Assembly (NCBI GenBank): GCA_965199975.1
Contig: OZ241340.1
Span: 2,542,001-2,606,000 of the forward strand
Direction: 5' to 3'
DNA length: 64,000 nucleotides
From: JASLDZ01 sp965199975
GTDB lineage: Bacteria; Pseudomonadota; Alphaproteobacteria; Caulobacterales; Caulobacteraceae
Made by a program: the position numbers and the translations under genes. Below are positions 27,888-35,748 of this stretch, in pieces. The notes below the pieces were generated by a model that worked only from the letters and a program-made list of their open reading frames with translations, ran no database searches and had not been told where the DNA came from. Positions within the stretch are counted from its first letter, which is position 1; each line of letters begins with the position of its first letter.

Positions 27888-28978
27888 GCCTTGGCGCCCT
27901 TGCGTCCAGGCACGTGGACGGGCGCCAGCCGCGCCGCCTCAGCATCCAGCGGCCAGCGAGGTCGCGCCGGCGCGTCGAGGCCGTCCACCAGGCCCAGCGC
28001 CAGCCGCTCGGCGCCGGCCAGCGCGATCATGGCGGCGTTGTCGGTGCAGTAGCGCAGCGGCGGCGCGGCGAAGCGCATGCCGTGCGCCCGCGCCTCGCCC
28101 TCCAGCGCCGCGCGTACCGCGCCGTTGGCGGCCACCCCGCCCGCGACCACGAACAGCCGCCCTTCGCCGCCATGCGCCTGCAGATAGCGGCCTATGGCCA
28201 CCGCGCTGCGCTCGGACAGCTGGCGCGCGATGGCGGCCTGCACTGCGGCCGCAAGGTCGCGCCGATCCGCCTCGGTGATCACCTCGCGTTCGATGATGCG
28301 CGCAGCGGCGGTCTTGAGGCCGGAGAAGGAGAAGTCGCACCCCTTGCGCCCCGACAGCATGCGCGGCAGCCCATAGCGCGACGGATCGCCCCCCTGCGCG
28401 GCGCGCTCCAGCGCAGGGCCGCCGGGATAGCCGAGCCCAAGATGGGCGGCGATCTTGTCGAAAGCTTCGCCGGCCGCATCGTCGATAGTGGCGCCCATGC
28501 GGCGGAAGTCGCCCACGCCGCGCACGTCCAGCAGCTGACAATGCCCGCCCGAGACGAGCAGCAGCAGGAACGGATACGGCGCCTCTCCCTCCAGCCGGGC
28601 TGAGACGGCATGGCCTTCCAGGTGGTTGACCGCCATCAGCGGCAGGCGCCGCGCCAGGGCGATCCCCTTGGCGGCCGAGAGCCCCACCATCACGCCGCCG
28701 ACCAGCCCAGGCCCCGCGGTGGCGGCCACGCCGTCAAGCGCGTCGAACCCCAGCCCCGCCTCCTCCATGGCGCCGCGCACCGCGACGTCGACGTGCTCGA
28801 CGTGCGAGCGCGCCGCCACCTCGGGCACCACGCCGCCATAGGGCGCATGCTCATCGACCTGGCTCATCACCACCGACGAGAGCACCTCGACCGAGCGATC
28901 GCCGCGCAGGCGCACCACCGCGGCCGCCGTCTCGTCGCAGCTGGTCTCGAGGCCCAGGACGGTGAGGGGCGGCGGAAT
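27884..28978 (-). CDS. tsaD: tRNA N6-adenosine threonylcarbamoyltransferase TsaD
   Basis: A 364-residue TsaD, which transfers the threonylcarbamoyl group to A37 of ANN-decoding tRNAs. The metal ligands are in NHLEGHAVSA, and the C-terminal CTDNAAM holds another. The essential N-terminal segment LGLETSCDETAAAVV is encoded only if translation starts upstream of GTG 28918. In that frame the DNA has no ATG, GTG or TTG after the preceding TGA. It does have ATT at 28978-28976 with GGAG 8 bases before it, so I place the start there. It is divergent from hemC with 93 bases between. Confidence 0.9.
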   Translation of the reverse strand: MPPPLTVLGLETSCDETAAAVVRLRGDRSVEVLSSVVMSQVDEHAPYGGVVPEVAARSHVEHVDVAVRGAMEEAGLGFDALDGVAATAGPGLVGGVMVGLSAAKGIALARRLPLMAVNHLEGHAVSARLEGEAPYPFLLLLVSGGHCQLLDVRGVGDFRRMGATIDDAAGEAFDKIAAHLGLGYPGGPALERAAQGGDPSRYGLPRMLSGRKGCDFSFSGLKTAAARIIEREVITEADRRDLAAAVQAAIARQLSERSAVAIGRYLQAHGGEGRLFVVAGGVAANGAVRAALEGEARAHGMRFAAPPLRYCTDNAAMIALAGAERLALGLVDGLDAPARPRWPLDAEAARLAPVHVPGRKGAKA

Positions 28979-28990
28979 GCGGTGGGCTCC
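28976..28990 (-). promoter_or_regulatory. tsaD ribosome-binding site and probable ATT start
   Basis: Read on the minus strand, GGAG (28990-28987) is followed by 8 bases and then ATT (28978-28976). This is the only well-placed start-like codon that preserves the conserved TsaD N-terminus, and a TGA lies four codons before the GGAG-ATT region's start codon. It decides the annotation of the gene. Confidence 0.6.
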
Positions 28991-29071
28991 GGATCAGGGC
29001 TGTCGATTGCCGTGCGCCCGCCGCTCGGCTAGCGGTGGAGGCCTCGCCGACCTAGGCCGCCCCCCGCCCCC

Positions 29072-30049
29072 ATGCAATCGCCCGCCGAGACCGCCGCCGA
29101 CGCGCCCCGCCCCGGCATGGTGCGGATCGGCGCGCGCGGCTCGCTGCTCTCGCGCACCCAGTCCGCCTGGGTGCAGGCCCGCATCGCCACCGCGCTCGGT
29201 GCGCCCGACGCGCCGGAGACGGTGGCCCCGCTCGTGCTGATCACCACCACCGGCGACCGCATCCAGGACCGGCGCCTCCTGGAAGTCGGCGGCAAGGCGC
29301 TGTTCACCAAGGAGATCGAGGAGGCCCTGCTCGACGGTCGCGTCGACTGCGCCGTCCACTCGGGCAAGGACGTTCCGGCCGACATGCCCCAGGGCCTGGC
29401 GCTGGCCGCCTTCCCCGAGCGTGAGGACCCGCGCGACGCGCTGGTCACCCGCGCCGGCGCCGACCTGGACGCCCTGCCCCGCGGCGCCCGGGTGGGCACG
29501 GCCAGCCTGCGCCGCCAAGCCCAGCTGTTGGCCCACCGGCCCGACCTTGAGATCGTCATGCTGCGCGGCAACGTCGACACCCGACTCGCCAGGCTCGAAG
29601 CCGGCGAGATGGACGCGATCGTACTCGCTCTCGCCGGGCTGAAGCGCCTGGGGTTGGCCGACCGGCCGCTCCACGCGCTGGATCCCGAACGCGCGCCCCC
29701 CGCCCCCTCCCAAGGCGCGCTGGCGGTGCAGACGCGGATGGCCGACGTGGGCGCAAGCTACGCGCTCGCCCTGGACCACGCGCCCACGCGCCTGGCGGTC
29801 GCGGCCGAGCGCGGCGCCATGGAGGCGCTGGAAGGCTCGTGCCGCACCGCCGTCGGCGCCTGGGCGCGCCTGGAGGGTGGGCGCCTGCGCCTCTCGGTGG
29901 AAGCCCTGACGCCGGACGGCGCCGCTCGCTGGCGCCGCGACGGCGAAGCGGACGCCGACGAAGCGTCGGCGCGCCTCCTCGGGCTCGAGCTCGGCAACGC
30001 CGTGCGCGCCGACGCCGGCGATCGGCTGGAATGGGTGACGTCAGCCTGA
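29072..30049 (+). CDS. hemC: Hydroxymethylbilane synthase (porphobilinogen deaminase)
   Basis: A 325-residue enzyme that polymerises four porphobilinogen units in haem biosynthesis. The N-terminal RIGARGSLLSRTQSAWV and the GKDVP segment are typical. The dipyrromethane cofactor cysteine is in EGSCRTAVGA. Other conserved parts are GTASLRRQAQLL and MLRGNVDTRLARL. The start ATG 29072 is 93 bases from the divergent tsaD start. It overlaps hemD at its 3' end by 19 bases. Confidence 0.96.
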   Translation: MQSPAETAADAPRPGMVRIGARGSLLSRTQSAWVQARIATALGAPDAPETVAPLVLITTTGDRIQDRRLLEVGGKALFTKEIEEALLDGRVDCAVHSGKDVPADMPQGLALAAFPEREDPRDALVTRAGADLDALPRGARVGTASLRRQAQLLAHRPDLEIVMLRGNVDTRLARLEAGEMDAIVLALAGLKRLGLADRPLHALDPERAPPAPSQGALAVQTRMADVGASYALALDHAPTRLAVAAERGAMEALEGSCRTAVGAWARLEGGRLRLSVEALTPDGAARWRRDGEADADEASARLLGLELGNAVRADAGDRLEWVTSA

Positions 30050-30759
30050 CGTCGCCCGACCTGGGCGGCGCGGCCGTCTGGATCACGCGCGCCCAGCCGG
30101 GAGCGGCACGCACCGCCGAGGCGGTCGTCGCCATGGGCCTGACGCCGATCGTCGAGCCCCTGGTGGAGACCCGCGTCCTGGCCGGCGCGCCTGCCGACCT
30201 TGAGGGCGTGGCCGCGCTGGCCTTCACCAGCGCCGCGGCGGTAGGCATCTTCGCCGCTCTCCACACTGTGCGCGACCTGCCAGTCTTCACGGTCGGCGAC
30301 GCCACGGCGAGAGCCGCGCGCGCCCTGGGCTTTGGCGAGGTGACCAGCGCCGGCGGCGATGTCGCCGCACTGGACGCCCTGCTCGCCTTCAAAGCCCCGG
30401 CGGGGCGCGTGCTCGCCCCCGGCGCTCTGCGGCCTGCGGGGCGCCTGCGCCACGCCGAGCGACTGGCCGTCTATGAAACCGGGACTGTGCCGGGTCCCTG
30501 GCCCCGGGCGAAGGCGGCGATCGATGGCGGAAGCCTGCGCGCAGTACTCGTCCACTCTCTCTCGGCCGGCCGGGCGCTCGAAGCCGCCGGCTTGGCCTCG
30601 ACCGGCGCCGAAGTGCTCGCGCTCTCCCAAGCCTGCTTGGCCCCGCTGACCGCCTCCCGCTGGGCGAGCCTCCGCGCAGGGCTGCGCCCGGACGAGCCCT
30701 CCCTCCTGGCGCTCCTCGCCGACGCAGCGCCTTGGCAAGGGCCGCCCACGCCGCTATGA
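30031..30759 (+). CDS. hemD: Uroporphyrinogen-III synthase
   Basis: A 242-residue protein. HemD closes hydroxymethylbilane with inversion of ring D. Sequence conservation in this family is low, so the call rests on position directly after hemC plus visible features: the opening AAVWITRAQPGAARTAEAVVAMG, LAFTSAAAVGIFAAL, VFTVGDATARAARALGF and a later VLVHSLSAGRALEAAG. ATG 30031 lies inside the end of hemC. Length is normal. A threonine tRNA follows 14 bases downstream. Confidence 0.88.
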   Translation: MGDVSLTSPDLGGAAVWITRAQPGAARTAEAVVAMGLTPIVEPLVETRVLAGAPADLEGVAALAFTSAAAVGIFAALHTVRDLPVFTVGDATARAARALGFGEVTSAGGDVAALDALLAFKAPAGRVLAPGALRPAGRLRHAERLAVYETGTVPGPWPRAKAAIDGGSLRAVLVHSLSAGRALEAAGLASTGAEVLALSQACLAPLTASRWASLRAGLRPDEPSLLALLADAAPWQGPPTPL

Positions 30760-30773
30760 GGCGCGACCTCCGG

Positions 30774-30849
30774 GCCGCCTTAGCTCAGCCGGTAGAGCGG
30801 CGCATTCGTAATGCGTAGGTCAGGTGTTCGAGTCACCTAGGCGGCACCA
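30774..30849 (+). tRNA. tRNA-Thr (anticodon CGT)
   Basis: A 76-base cloverleaf: acceptor stem GCCGCCT/AGGCGGC, D arm with GCTC/GAGC, anticodon loop TTCGTAA with CGT at 30807-30809, T arm AGGTG-TTCGAGT-CACCT, discriminator A and an encoded CCA at 30847-30849. The anticodon reads ACG threonine codons. It lies 14 bases after hemD on the same strand. Confidence 0.97.
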
Positions 30850-31540
30850 CTTCTATTGCGAACCTGTTGTACGCACACCCTCCTGAAATGAAATCTCGCA
30901 TTCGCCTCAGCGCTCAAGCTGAAAGGGGCAGTGACAAGCTAGAAGCGAGGGGAAGGAGATGCACGGCGGCGACGGTCTGACAAGCGAGCGCGCCGCATTC
31001 GCCGTCGACGTGCAGACGATCAACGGCTGATGGTCTGCGGGGCTGCATGAACAGTCCACTCCAATGTTGATAACGATTGAGATCGTTAATCGCCATCCGC
31101 AGCAGAACTTTCGCGTGCAACGCTGCAAATCACAGCTCTCAGCTTAGATTGTTCCTGGCCTGTCACTTAGGATTAGCTTTGGCTTGCTAATCTAGCCTTT
31201 TCTAACCGGGGGACTATCCGTGAAAGCCATCATCGTCGGCTAGCGAGCCGCTTCCGCTCTGCTTTGAGGCGCGCTCGCTGCGGCGCAGGTAAGGCGCCAT
31301 GATTCGGTGGTGGTGCACCGCCGCAGGATTCTCCAGTCGCGCCACCATCGCAAGGTTTGCGTCTACCGCTGAGGGCAGAACGCCGCCGCGTTTTGTGCGA
31401 AAGCGCGTTCGCTCTCGGAACCGGAGTGGCTCGCCTTCGTTCTTGAGCCGACGCCCCCTCCCCCTCTGGGGCGCCCACCTCAATCCAGGCCGTCCCACAC
31501 GGGGCGGCCTTTCTTTTTCCGGTGCGATCGGACGCACAGC
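30850..31540 (+). other. Gene-free, AT-richer region after tRNA-Thr
   Basis: No convincing protein gene is seen in these 691 bases on either strand; the open frames present are arginine- and serine-rich and lack family features. The first 350 bases are AT-richer than the neighbourhood. A hairpin GATTAGC-8-GCTAATC at 31171-31192 is followed by TAGCCTTTTCT and could be a weak terminator. A much stronger terminator closes the region at 31488-31519. The stretch between them could encode an untranslated RNA, but no known RNA family was recognised. Confidence 0.5.
31488..31519 (+). terminator. Strong intrinsic terminator
   Basis: A 10-base-pair stem (AGGCCGTCCC with GGGGCGGCCT, one G-U pair) encloses the loop ACAC and is followed by a T-rich tail TTTCTTTTT. 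The orientation means it stops plus-strand transcription. No plus-strand protein gene lies just upstream, so it ends either the hemC-hemD-tRNA transcript or an unknown RNA. On the minus strand there is no T tract, so it is not the terminator of the DUF1178 gene. Confidence 0.8.
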
Positions 31541-31981
31541 TTAGTTCAACTTGTTCTCAGGCGGAGGCTCGACCGGAAGCGGTGCGACTTTGACGCCGTC
31601 GTCCTTCAAGGCCTTCACCTGCGCCGGCGTCGCTTCGCCGAAGATGCCACGATCCTCGCTCTTGCCTTCGTGGATGGCGCGGGCTTCGCGGGCGAAGGTG
31701 TCGCCGACGTAGTCGAAGTTGGCCTCCACATGTTTTCGCACCTGCCCGGCCGCCTCGCGCATCATCTGGCGCAGCTTGGCCGGCGGCGGCGCGGCGGCCG
31801 CACCTTTGGCGCGGGTGGAGGACGAGATGGCCGGCGCCATTATCGCCTTCTCCACCTCGGGCGAGCCGCAGACCGGGCACTCGAGGAGGCCCTGCGCTCT
31901 CTGCGCGTCGTAGTCGGCGGAGGCGGAGAACCAGCCCTCGAACTCGTGCTCGCGTGCGCAGCGCAGGGCGTACTTGATCAC
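31541..31981 (-). CDS. DUF1178 family protein
   Basis: A 146-residue protein of DUF1178. The N-terminus has the family pattern: IKYALRCAREHEFEGWFSAS, then CPVCGS with two cysteines that probably form a zinc site with the early Cys/His. The C-terminal helix includes VEANFDYVGDTFAREAR. Function is unknown. GTG 31981 overlaps the stop of the amidase gene upstream in GTGA, an association seen widely in alphaproteobacteria, which supports the start. Confidence 0.9.
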   Translation of the reverse strand: MIKYALRCAREHEFEGWFSASADYDAQRAQGLLECPVCGSPEVEKAIMAPAISSSTRAKGAAAAPPPAKLRQMMREAAGQVRKHVEANFDYVGDTFAREARAIHEGKSEDRGIFGEATPAQVKALKDDGVKVAPLPVEPPPENKLN

Positions 31982-32808
31982 GGCGCTACGAACTCGCGCG
32001 CGTTGGCGAGGGCGGGAATCGCGGCCCGGGCCGTCGCCACCGCCGCCAGGTCGAGCTCGGCGAACAGGACGCCCGGGTCGTCGTGATCGAGCCTCGCCGC
32101 CACCTCGCCCCATGGTGACACCGCCATCGAGCGGCCCCAGGTGGAGCGCCCGTCGGCGTGAGGGCCGCCCTGCGCGGGGGCCAGCACCCAACATCCCGTC
32201 TCGATGGCGCGGGCGCGCAGCAGCGTCTCCCAGTGCGCCTCGCCGGTGGGGCGGGTGAAGGCGGCGGGCACGGCGATCGCCTGCGCGCCGGCCCGCGCCA
32301 AAGCGGCGTACAGCGCTGGGAAACGGATGTCGTAGCAGACGCTCAGGCCTAGCCGGCCGGCGGCGCTGTCGACCACGCAGGCCCGGGCGCCGGGCGCGTA
32401 GACCGCGCTCTCGCGCGCGCTTTCGGCCGGGTGGCCGTCGCGGGCGGGAAGGTCGACGTCGAACATGTGGATCTTGTCGTAGGTCGCGGCGATCGCGCCG
32501 TCGGCCCGTATCAGCACGCAGCGATTGGCGAAGCGTTCGCCGTTGCGCACCAGCGCAGAGCCGACCAGCACCTCCACGCCGAGACGCGCCGCCGCCCCGC
32601 GCACGCCGGCGACGACCGGATCGTCCTCCAGCGGCAGGAGCGCGGGGAGGAGGCGGACGCGGTCGCGCTGCAGCACATTGGTCGCCTCGGGGGTGAGCAC
32701 GAGCGCCGCGCCTTCACCCGCCGCGCGCTCGATCAGCGGCAGCACGTGCTCCAGCGCCTGCGCGTGCGTGGTGGGGGTGCGCAACTGCAGGAGGGCGACG
32801 CGGGGCAC
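31978..32808 (-). CDS. Carbon-nitrogen hydrolase (Nit1/Nit2-like)
   Basis: A 276-residue nitrilase-superfamily amidase. The catalytic triad is visible as Glu41 (TPEATN), Lys112 (YDKIHMFDV) and Cys158 (SVCYDIRFP). The sequence is closest in style to Nit2/omega-amidase and deaminated-glutathione amidase (Nit1), which repair metabolites. The next gene encodes a glutaredoxin, but that does not decide the substrate. It starts at GTG 32808, and the DUF1178 start overlaps its stop. Confidence 0.92.
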   Translation of the reverse strand: MPRVALLQLRTPTTHAQALEHVLPLIERAAGEGAALVLTPEATNVLQRDRVRLLPALLPLEDDPVVAGVRGAAARLGVEVLVGSALVRNGERFANRCVLIRADGAIAATYDKIHMFDVDLPARDGHPAESARESAVYAPGARACVVDSAAGRLGLSVCYDIRFPALYAALARAGAQAIAVPAAFTRPTGEAHWETLLRARAIETGCWVLAPAQGGPHADGRSTWGRSMAVSPWGEVAARLDHDDPGVLFAELDLAAVATARAAIPALANAREFVAP

Positions 32809-32817
32809 CGACTGCGC

Positions 32818-33078
32818 TCAGCCGGCCAGGAGGGCGTCGAGCTCGCCGCGCCGGTCCAGCGCCATCATCTCGTCGCAGCCGCCGATATGGCGCTCGCCCA
32901 CGAAGATCTGCGGAAAGGTCGCGCCGCCGCCGGCGCGGGCCACCATGGCGCGCTTGGCCGCGGGGTCGGCGTAGGCGTCGTCGATCTCGGTGAAGTCCGC
33001 GCCCTTCTTGCGCAGGGCCTGCAGCGCGCGGGCGCAATAAGGGCAGAACGGACGGGTGTAGATGTCGACGTGGGCCAC
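32818..33078 (-). CDS. grxC: Glutaredoxin 3
   Basis: An 86-residue class I glutaredoxin with the dithiol active site CPYC (Cys12, Cys15). Other family features are the cis-Pro segment TFPQIFVGERHIGGCDEM. It reduces disulphides using glutathione. GTG 33078 is chosen over an upstream ATG at 33108 because GGAG lies 5 bases before it and it gives normal length. It is 9 bases upstream of the amidase gene and probably co-transcribed with it and with comF. Confidence 0.94.
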   Translation of the reverse strand: MAHVDIYTRPFCPYCARALQALRKKGADFTEIDDAYADPAAKRAMVARAGGGATFPQIFVGERHIGGCDEMMALDRRGELDALLAG

Positions 33079-33136
33079 GGGCGCTCCGGAGGCTGGATGG
33101 GGTTCCATATAGGAGTCGCAGCCGGCCGCCGCCCGG

Positions 33137-33922
33137 TCAGCTCGCCTCCCACGTTTCGCCGAGCGGGGTGAGCGCCACGGCGGCCAGCATGACGGATGCC
33201 GCCCCGCCCTGCTTCAGCGCCCGCGCGCAGGCCTCGGCCGTGGCCCCGGTGGTGACCACGTCGTCGATCAGGAGCACGCGCGCGTCCGACAGCTTCGCCG
33301 CGCCGGCGGGCGTCACGGTGAAGGCGCCCTTCGCCGCCGCGCGCCGGGCGCCGCGGCCGCGGCCGCGCTGGCCGCCCTCGCGCACCCGCTGCAGCGCGTC
33401 GGGCAGGTAGCGGCGCCCGGCGAGGCGAGCCAGGGGCCGGGCGATCTCGGCGGCCTGGTTGTAGCGGCGTGCGAACAGCCGCGACGCCCGCAGCGGCACG
33501 GGCGCGATCCAGTCGGCCTCGGCCAGCAGCGGCGCGGCGGCGCGGGCGAGCCATTTGGCGAAGAGGTGGGCGTAGTCGGTGCGGTCACCGTGCTTCAGCG
33601 CCAGGATCAGGCCGCGGGAGGCCTCGTCGTACAGGCAGGCGGCGCGGGCGCGATCATAGGCGCGGGGGCGGGCCTCGCAGGCCAGGCACCGGCCCGGCTG
33701 GGCGAACGGCTGCGGCGCGCCGCAGCCGTCGCACACGGGCGCCTCGATCCAGGCGATCCTGCGCCAGGCCTCGGGCGAAAGACCGGGAGCGAAGGGCCGG
33801 GCGCCGCCGTCGAGTGCGGCGGGCGGCAGGAGGAGGTCGACCGTGCGCCGCGCGCCCGCGCGCAACCACACCGGCGCGCCCGCTTTGCGCGGGGGCGGAA
33901 GCGCACCATCTCCCCACGCCAT
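33137..33922 (-). CDS. ComF family phosphoribosyltransferase-like protein
   Basis: A 261-residue ComF-type protein. The N-terminal part has cysteine pairs CDGCG and CLAC, a likely zinc site (about residues 64-85). The C-terminal phosphoribosyltransferase domain has the PRPP-binding VLLIDDVVTTGAT. ComF proteins are associated with DNA uptake in competent bacteria, but in most alphaproteobacteria the role is unclear. The ATG at 33922 shares a CATG with the divergent methyltransferase start; a later start is possible because the first 20 residues are not conserved. Confidence 0.9.
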   Translation of the reverse strand: MAWGDGALPPPRKAGAPVWLRAGARRTVDLLLPPAALDGGARPFAPGLSPEAWRRIAWIEAPVCDGCGAPQPFAQPGRCLACEARPRAYDRARAACLYDEASRGLILALKHGDRTDYAHLFAKWLARAAAPLLAEADWIAPVPLRASRLFARRYNQAAEIARPLARLAGRRYLPDALQRVREGGQRGRGRGARRAAAKGAFTVTPAGAAKLSDARVLLIDDVVTTGATAEACARALKQGGAASVMLAAVALTPLGETWEAS

Positions 33923-34814
33923 GAGCGCCCCCCTCCTGTTCGACCGCGCGCTGCACCGCCGCCGGCTCAACCGCGCGGCGGCGACGCTGGGATCGGCCGA
34001 CGTGTTGCGCCGCCGCGCCGCGGAGGACGCCGCCGACCGCCTCTCCGCGATCCTGCGCGACTTCGCGGTGGGCGTCGAGATCGGCGCGCGCGACGGCGCC
34101 TTCCGCCGCGCGCTGGCGAACACGCCCGCGGCGGCGCGGGTGGGCTGGCTGGTGGAGACCGACCTCTCCACGCGGATGCTAGGCGCGCGATCCGGTGCGC
34201 GCGTGGTGCTGGACGAGGAGCGCCTGCCGCTCGCGCCCGCCAGCGTGAACCTCGTCGTCTCGCTCCTGGCGCTGCACTGGACCAACGACCTGCCGGGCGC
34301 CCTGGCGCAGGTGCGCCGCGCGCTGGCGCCCGACGGCCTCCTCCTTGCGGCTTTCCTAGGCGGCGCCACTCTGACCGAGCTGCGTCAGTCGCTGCTGGCG
34401 GCCGAGGCGGAGGTGGCGGGCGGCGCCGGCCCCCGCGTCTCGCCATTCGCCGACGGGGTGGACGCGGCCGCGCTGCTGCAGCGCGCCGGCTTCGCCCTGC
34501 CCGTCTCCGACGTGGACCGGGTGCAGCTGCGCTACGCCCACCCGCTCGACCTGTTGCGCGACCTGCGCGCCATGGGTGAGACCAACGTGCTGCGCGACCG
34601 CCCGCGCCGCCCCCTGACGCGCGCCGTGCTGGCGCGCGCGTTCGAACACTACGTCGAGCGATTCGGCGATACGGACGGTCGCGTTCCCGCCACCTTCGAG
34701 ATCGTCACCATGACAGGCTGGGCGCCGCACGCGAGCCAGCAGCAGCCGCTGAAGCCCGGCTCGGCCAAGGCGCGCCTCGCCGACGCCCTGCACGCGGTGG
34801 AGCACAAGCTCTGA
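33921..34814 (+). CDS. SAM-dependent methyltransferase (NDUFAF5/BioC-like)
   Basis: A 297-residue class I methyltransferase. The opening LLFDRALHRRRLNRAA is typical of the alphaproteobacterial NDUFAF5-like group. A degenerate SAM motif I reads VEIGARDGAF, and later parts include LVVSLLALHWTNDLPGALAQ and a C-terminal FEIVTMTGWAPH. In mitochondria the relative NDUFAF5 modifies a complex I subunit; a similar role here is inference. The start ATG 33921 overlaps that of comF on the other strand. Confidence 0.87.
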   Translation: MSAPLLFDRALHRRRLNRAAATLGSADVLRRRAAEDAADRLSAILRDFAVGVEIGARDGAFRRALANTPAAARVGWLVETDLSTRMLGARSGARVVLDEERLPLAPASVNLVVSLLALHWTNDLPGALAQVRRALAPDGLLLAAFLGGATLTELRQSLLAAEAEVAGGAGPRVSPFADGVDAAALLQRAGFALPVSDVDRVQLRYAHPLDLLRDLRAMGETNVLRDRPRRPLTRAVLARAFEHYVERFGDTDGRVPATFEIVTMTGWAPHASQQQPLKPGSAKARLADALHAVEHKL

Positions 34815-34864
34815 GCCGCGCCGCCGGCCTGCGCGGCCGAACGCTCACCGCGGGAGAACGCGCG

Positions 34865-35314
34865 TTGGCGCACAGCGTTTTCGGCGAGGCGCTCGCGCTC
34901 GATCGGGTGCGGCTGCACGCCCACCCCTTCGGCGGCTTCGCGGTGACGCTGGGCCGGCGCATTCTCTTCCCCGGCGAGCCACCCGCGGATTTCGCCGCCG
35001 CGCCGCTGCAGGCCCAGGCCTGGTTGATGCATGAGCTGGTTCACGCCTGGCAATTCCAGACGGCCCCCGCCGCCACGCTGGCCAGTTGGGCGAAGGTCGC
35101 GATGTCCGGAGGCTACGGCCCCGGTTCACCCGGCTACCGGTATCCGTGGCCCCCGCCCGCCTGGAGCACGCTCAACCTCGAACAGCAGGCGAGCTTGGTC
35201 GAAGCCGCCTTCCTCGATCGCGAACGCGCCCAGAGGTTCGGCGACGCGACGACAAACAAGGGCCTGGATTCGGCGCGCTACGCCGGGCTCACGCCCTTCA
35301 CACGGCTGGAGTGA
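34865..35314 (+). CDS. HExxH-motif protein, possible Zn-peptidase-like
   Basis: A 149-residue protein with MHELVHAWQ, an HExxH motif at residues 56-60, in the setting usual for DUF4157-like or vgr-related proteins. There is no signal peptide. No third zinc ligand is certain; a downstream Glu or His could serve. TTG 34865 follows GGGAGA at 34850-34855. The frame is open upstream (TLTAGER before the TTG) without a canonical start, so the true N-terminus may be slightly longer. It follows the methyltransferase gene by 50 bases. Confidence 0.65.
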   Translation: MAHSVFGEALALDRVRLHAHPFGGFAVTLGRRILFPGEPPADFAAAPLQAQAWLMHELVHAWQFQTAPAATLASWAKVAMSGGYGPGSPGYRYPWPPPAWSTLNLEQQASLVEAAFLDRERAQRFGDATTNKGLDSARYAGLTPFTRLE

Positions 35315-35339
35315 CGGGCGGCGCGCCGCCCGTCAGCTA

Positions 35340-35543
35340 TCAGGCGGCCTTCTGGCCGTCGAACTGGAAGTGGCCGCACCAGTCGCGCTGCGACACGGTC
35401 GGCCACGCGGTCGAACCGTTGCCGCCCGAGGGCGGGTTGGCGCGGCATACACCCTTTTCGGCCGCCGCCGCTTTCTGGGCGTTGACGTCGAAGAATGTGC
35501 AGGAAACGCAGGAGGTCTGTTCGGTGTGGACGCCGGCGGACAT
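35340..35543 (-). CDS. Small four-cysteine protein, possible metal or Fe-S binder
   Basis: A 67-residue protein with four cysteines: CVSC (12, 15), GVCRANPP (33) and DWCGHF (55). The spacing resembles small metal-binding or high-potential iron-sulphur-type proteins, though I cannot place it in a family with certainty. No signal peptide. It is convergent with the HExxH gene and has a dyad-rich AT-richer upstream region (35656-35702) that could hold its control site. Confidence 0.7.
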   Translation of the reverse strand: MSAGVHTEQTSCVSCTFFDVNAQKAAAAEKGVCRANPPSGGNGSTAWPTVSQRDWCGHFQFDGQKAA

Positions 35544-35655
35544 GTGTGTCTCCCTGGAAGCTGGACGGAGCGAAGCGCCCCGGGTTGATGACGTCTATAC
35601 AACGTCGAGACCTTTCCGAACAGTTCCGCGCTCAGAGAAATTTCTTGAAGTCTTC

Positions 35656-35702
35656 GCGAATACTCATGAGAACCAATCTCACTATTGATGAGATGCATTC
35701 GC
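35656..35702. promoter_or_regulatory. Nested dyad upstream of the small cysteine protein
   Basis: An outer imperfect inverted repeat (GCGAATACTCAT with ATGAGATGCATTCGC) encloses an inner exact one, TCTCA-7-TGAGA at 35677-35693. The segment is AT-richer than its surroundings and lies 113 bases upstream of the minus-strand start at 35543. It resembles operators of Fur-type regulators only loosely. Binding is inference. Confidence 0.35.
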
Positions 35703-35748
35703 AATCTTGCTGAGAACGCATCGCAGAGGCGCTTTCAGACTCGCGGTG

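Noticed and set aside
28918..28918. GTG 28918 as the tsaD start.
   Set aside because: It would remove the conserved LETSCDE segment, which is encoded intact just upstream.
30774..30849. tRNA-Thr as an attachment site of an integrated element.
   Set aside because: No second copy of the tRNA 3' end and no integrase gene were found in the window.
31214..31537. Open frames on both strands in the gap before the DUF1178 gene.
   Set aside because: They have low-complexity Arg/Ser text, cross the terminator hairpin, and have no ribosome-binding site or family resemblance.
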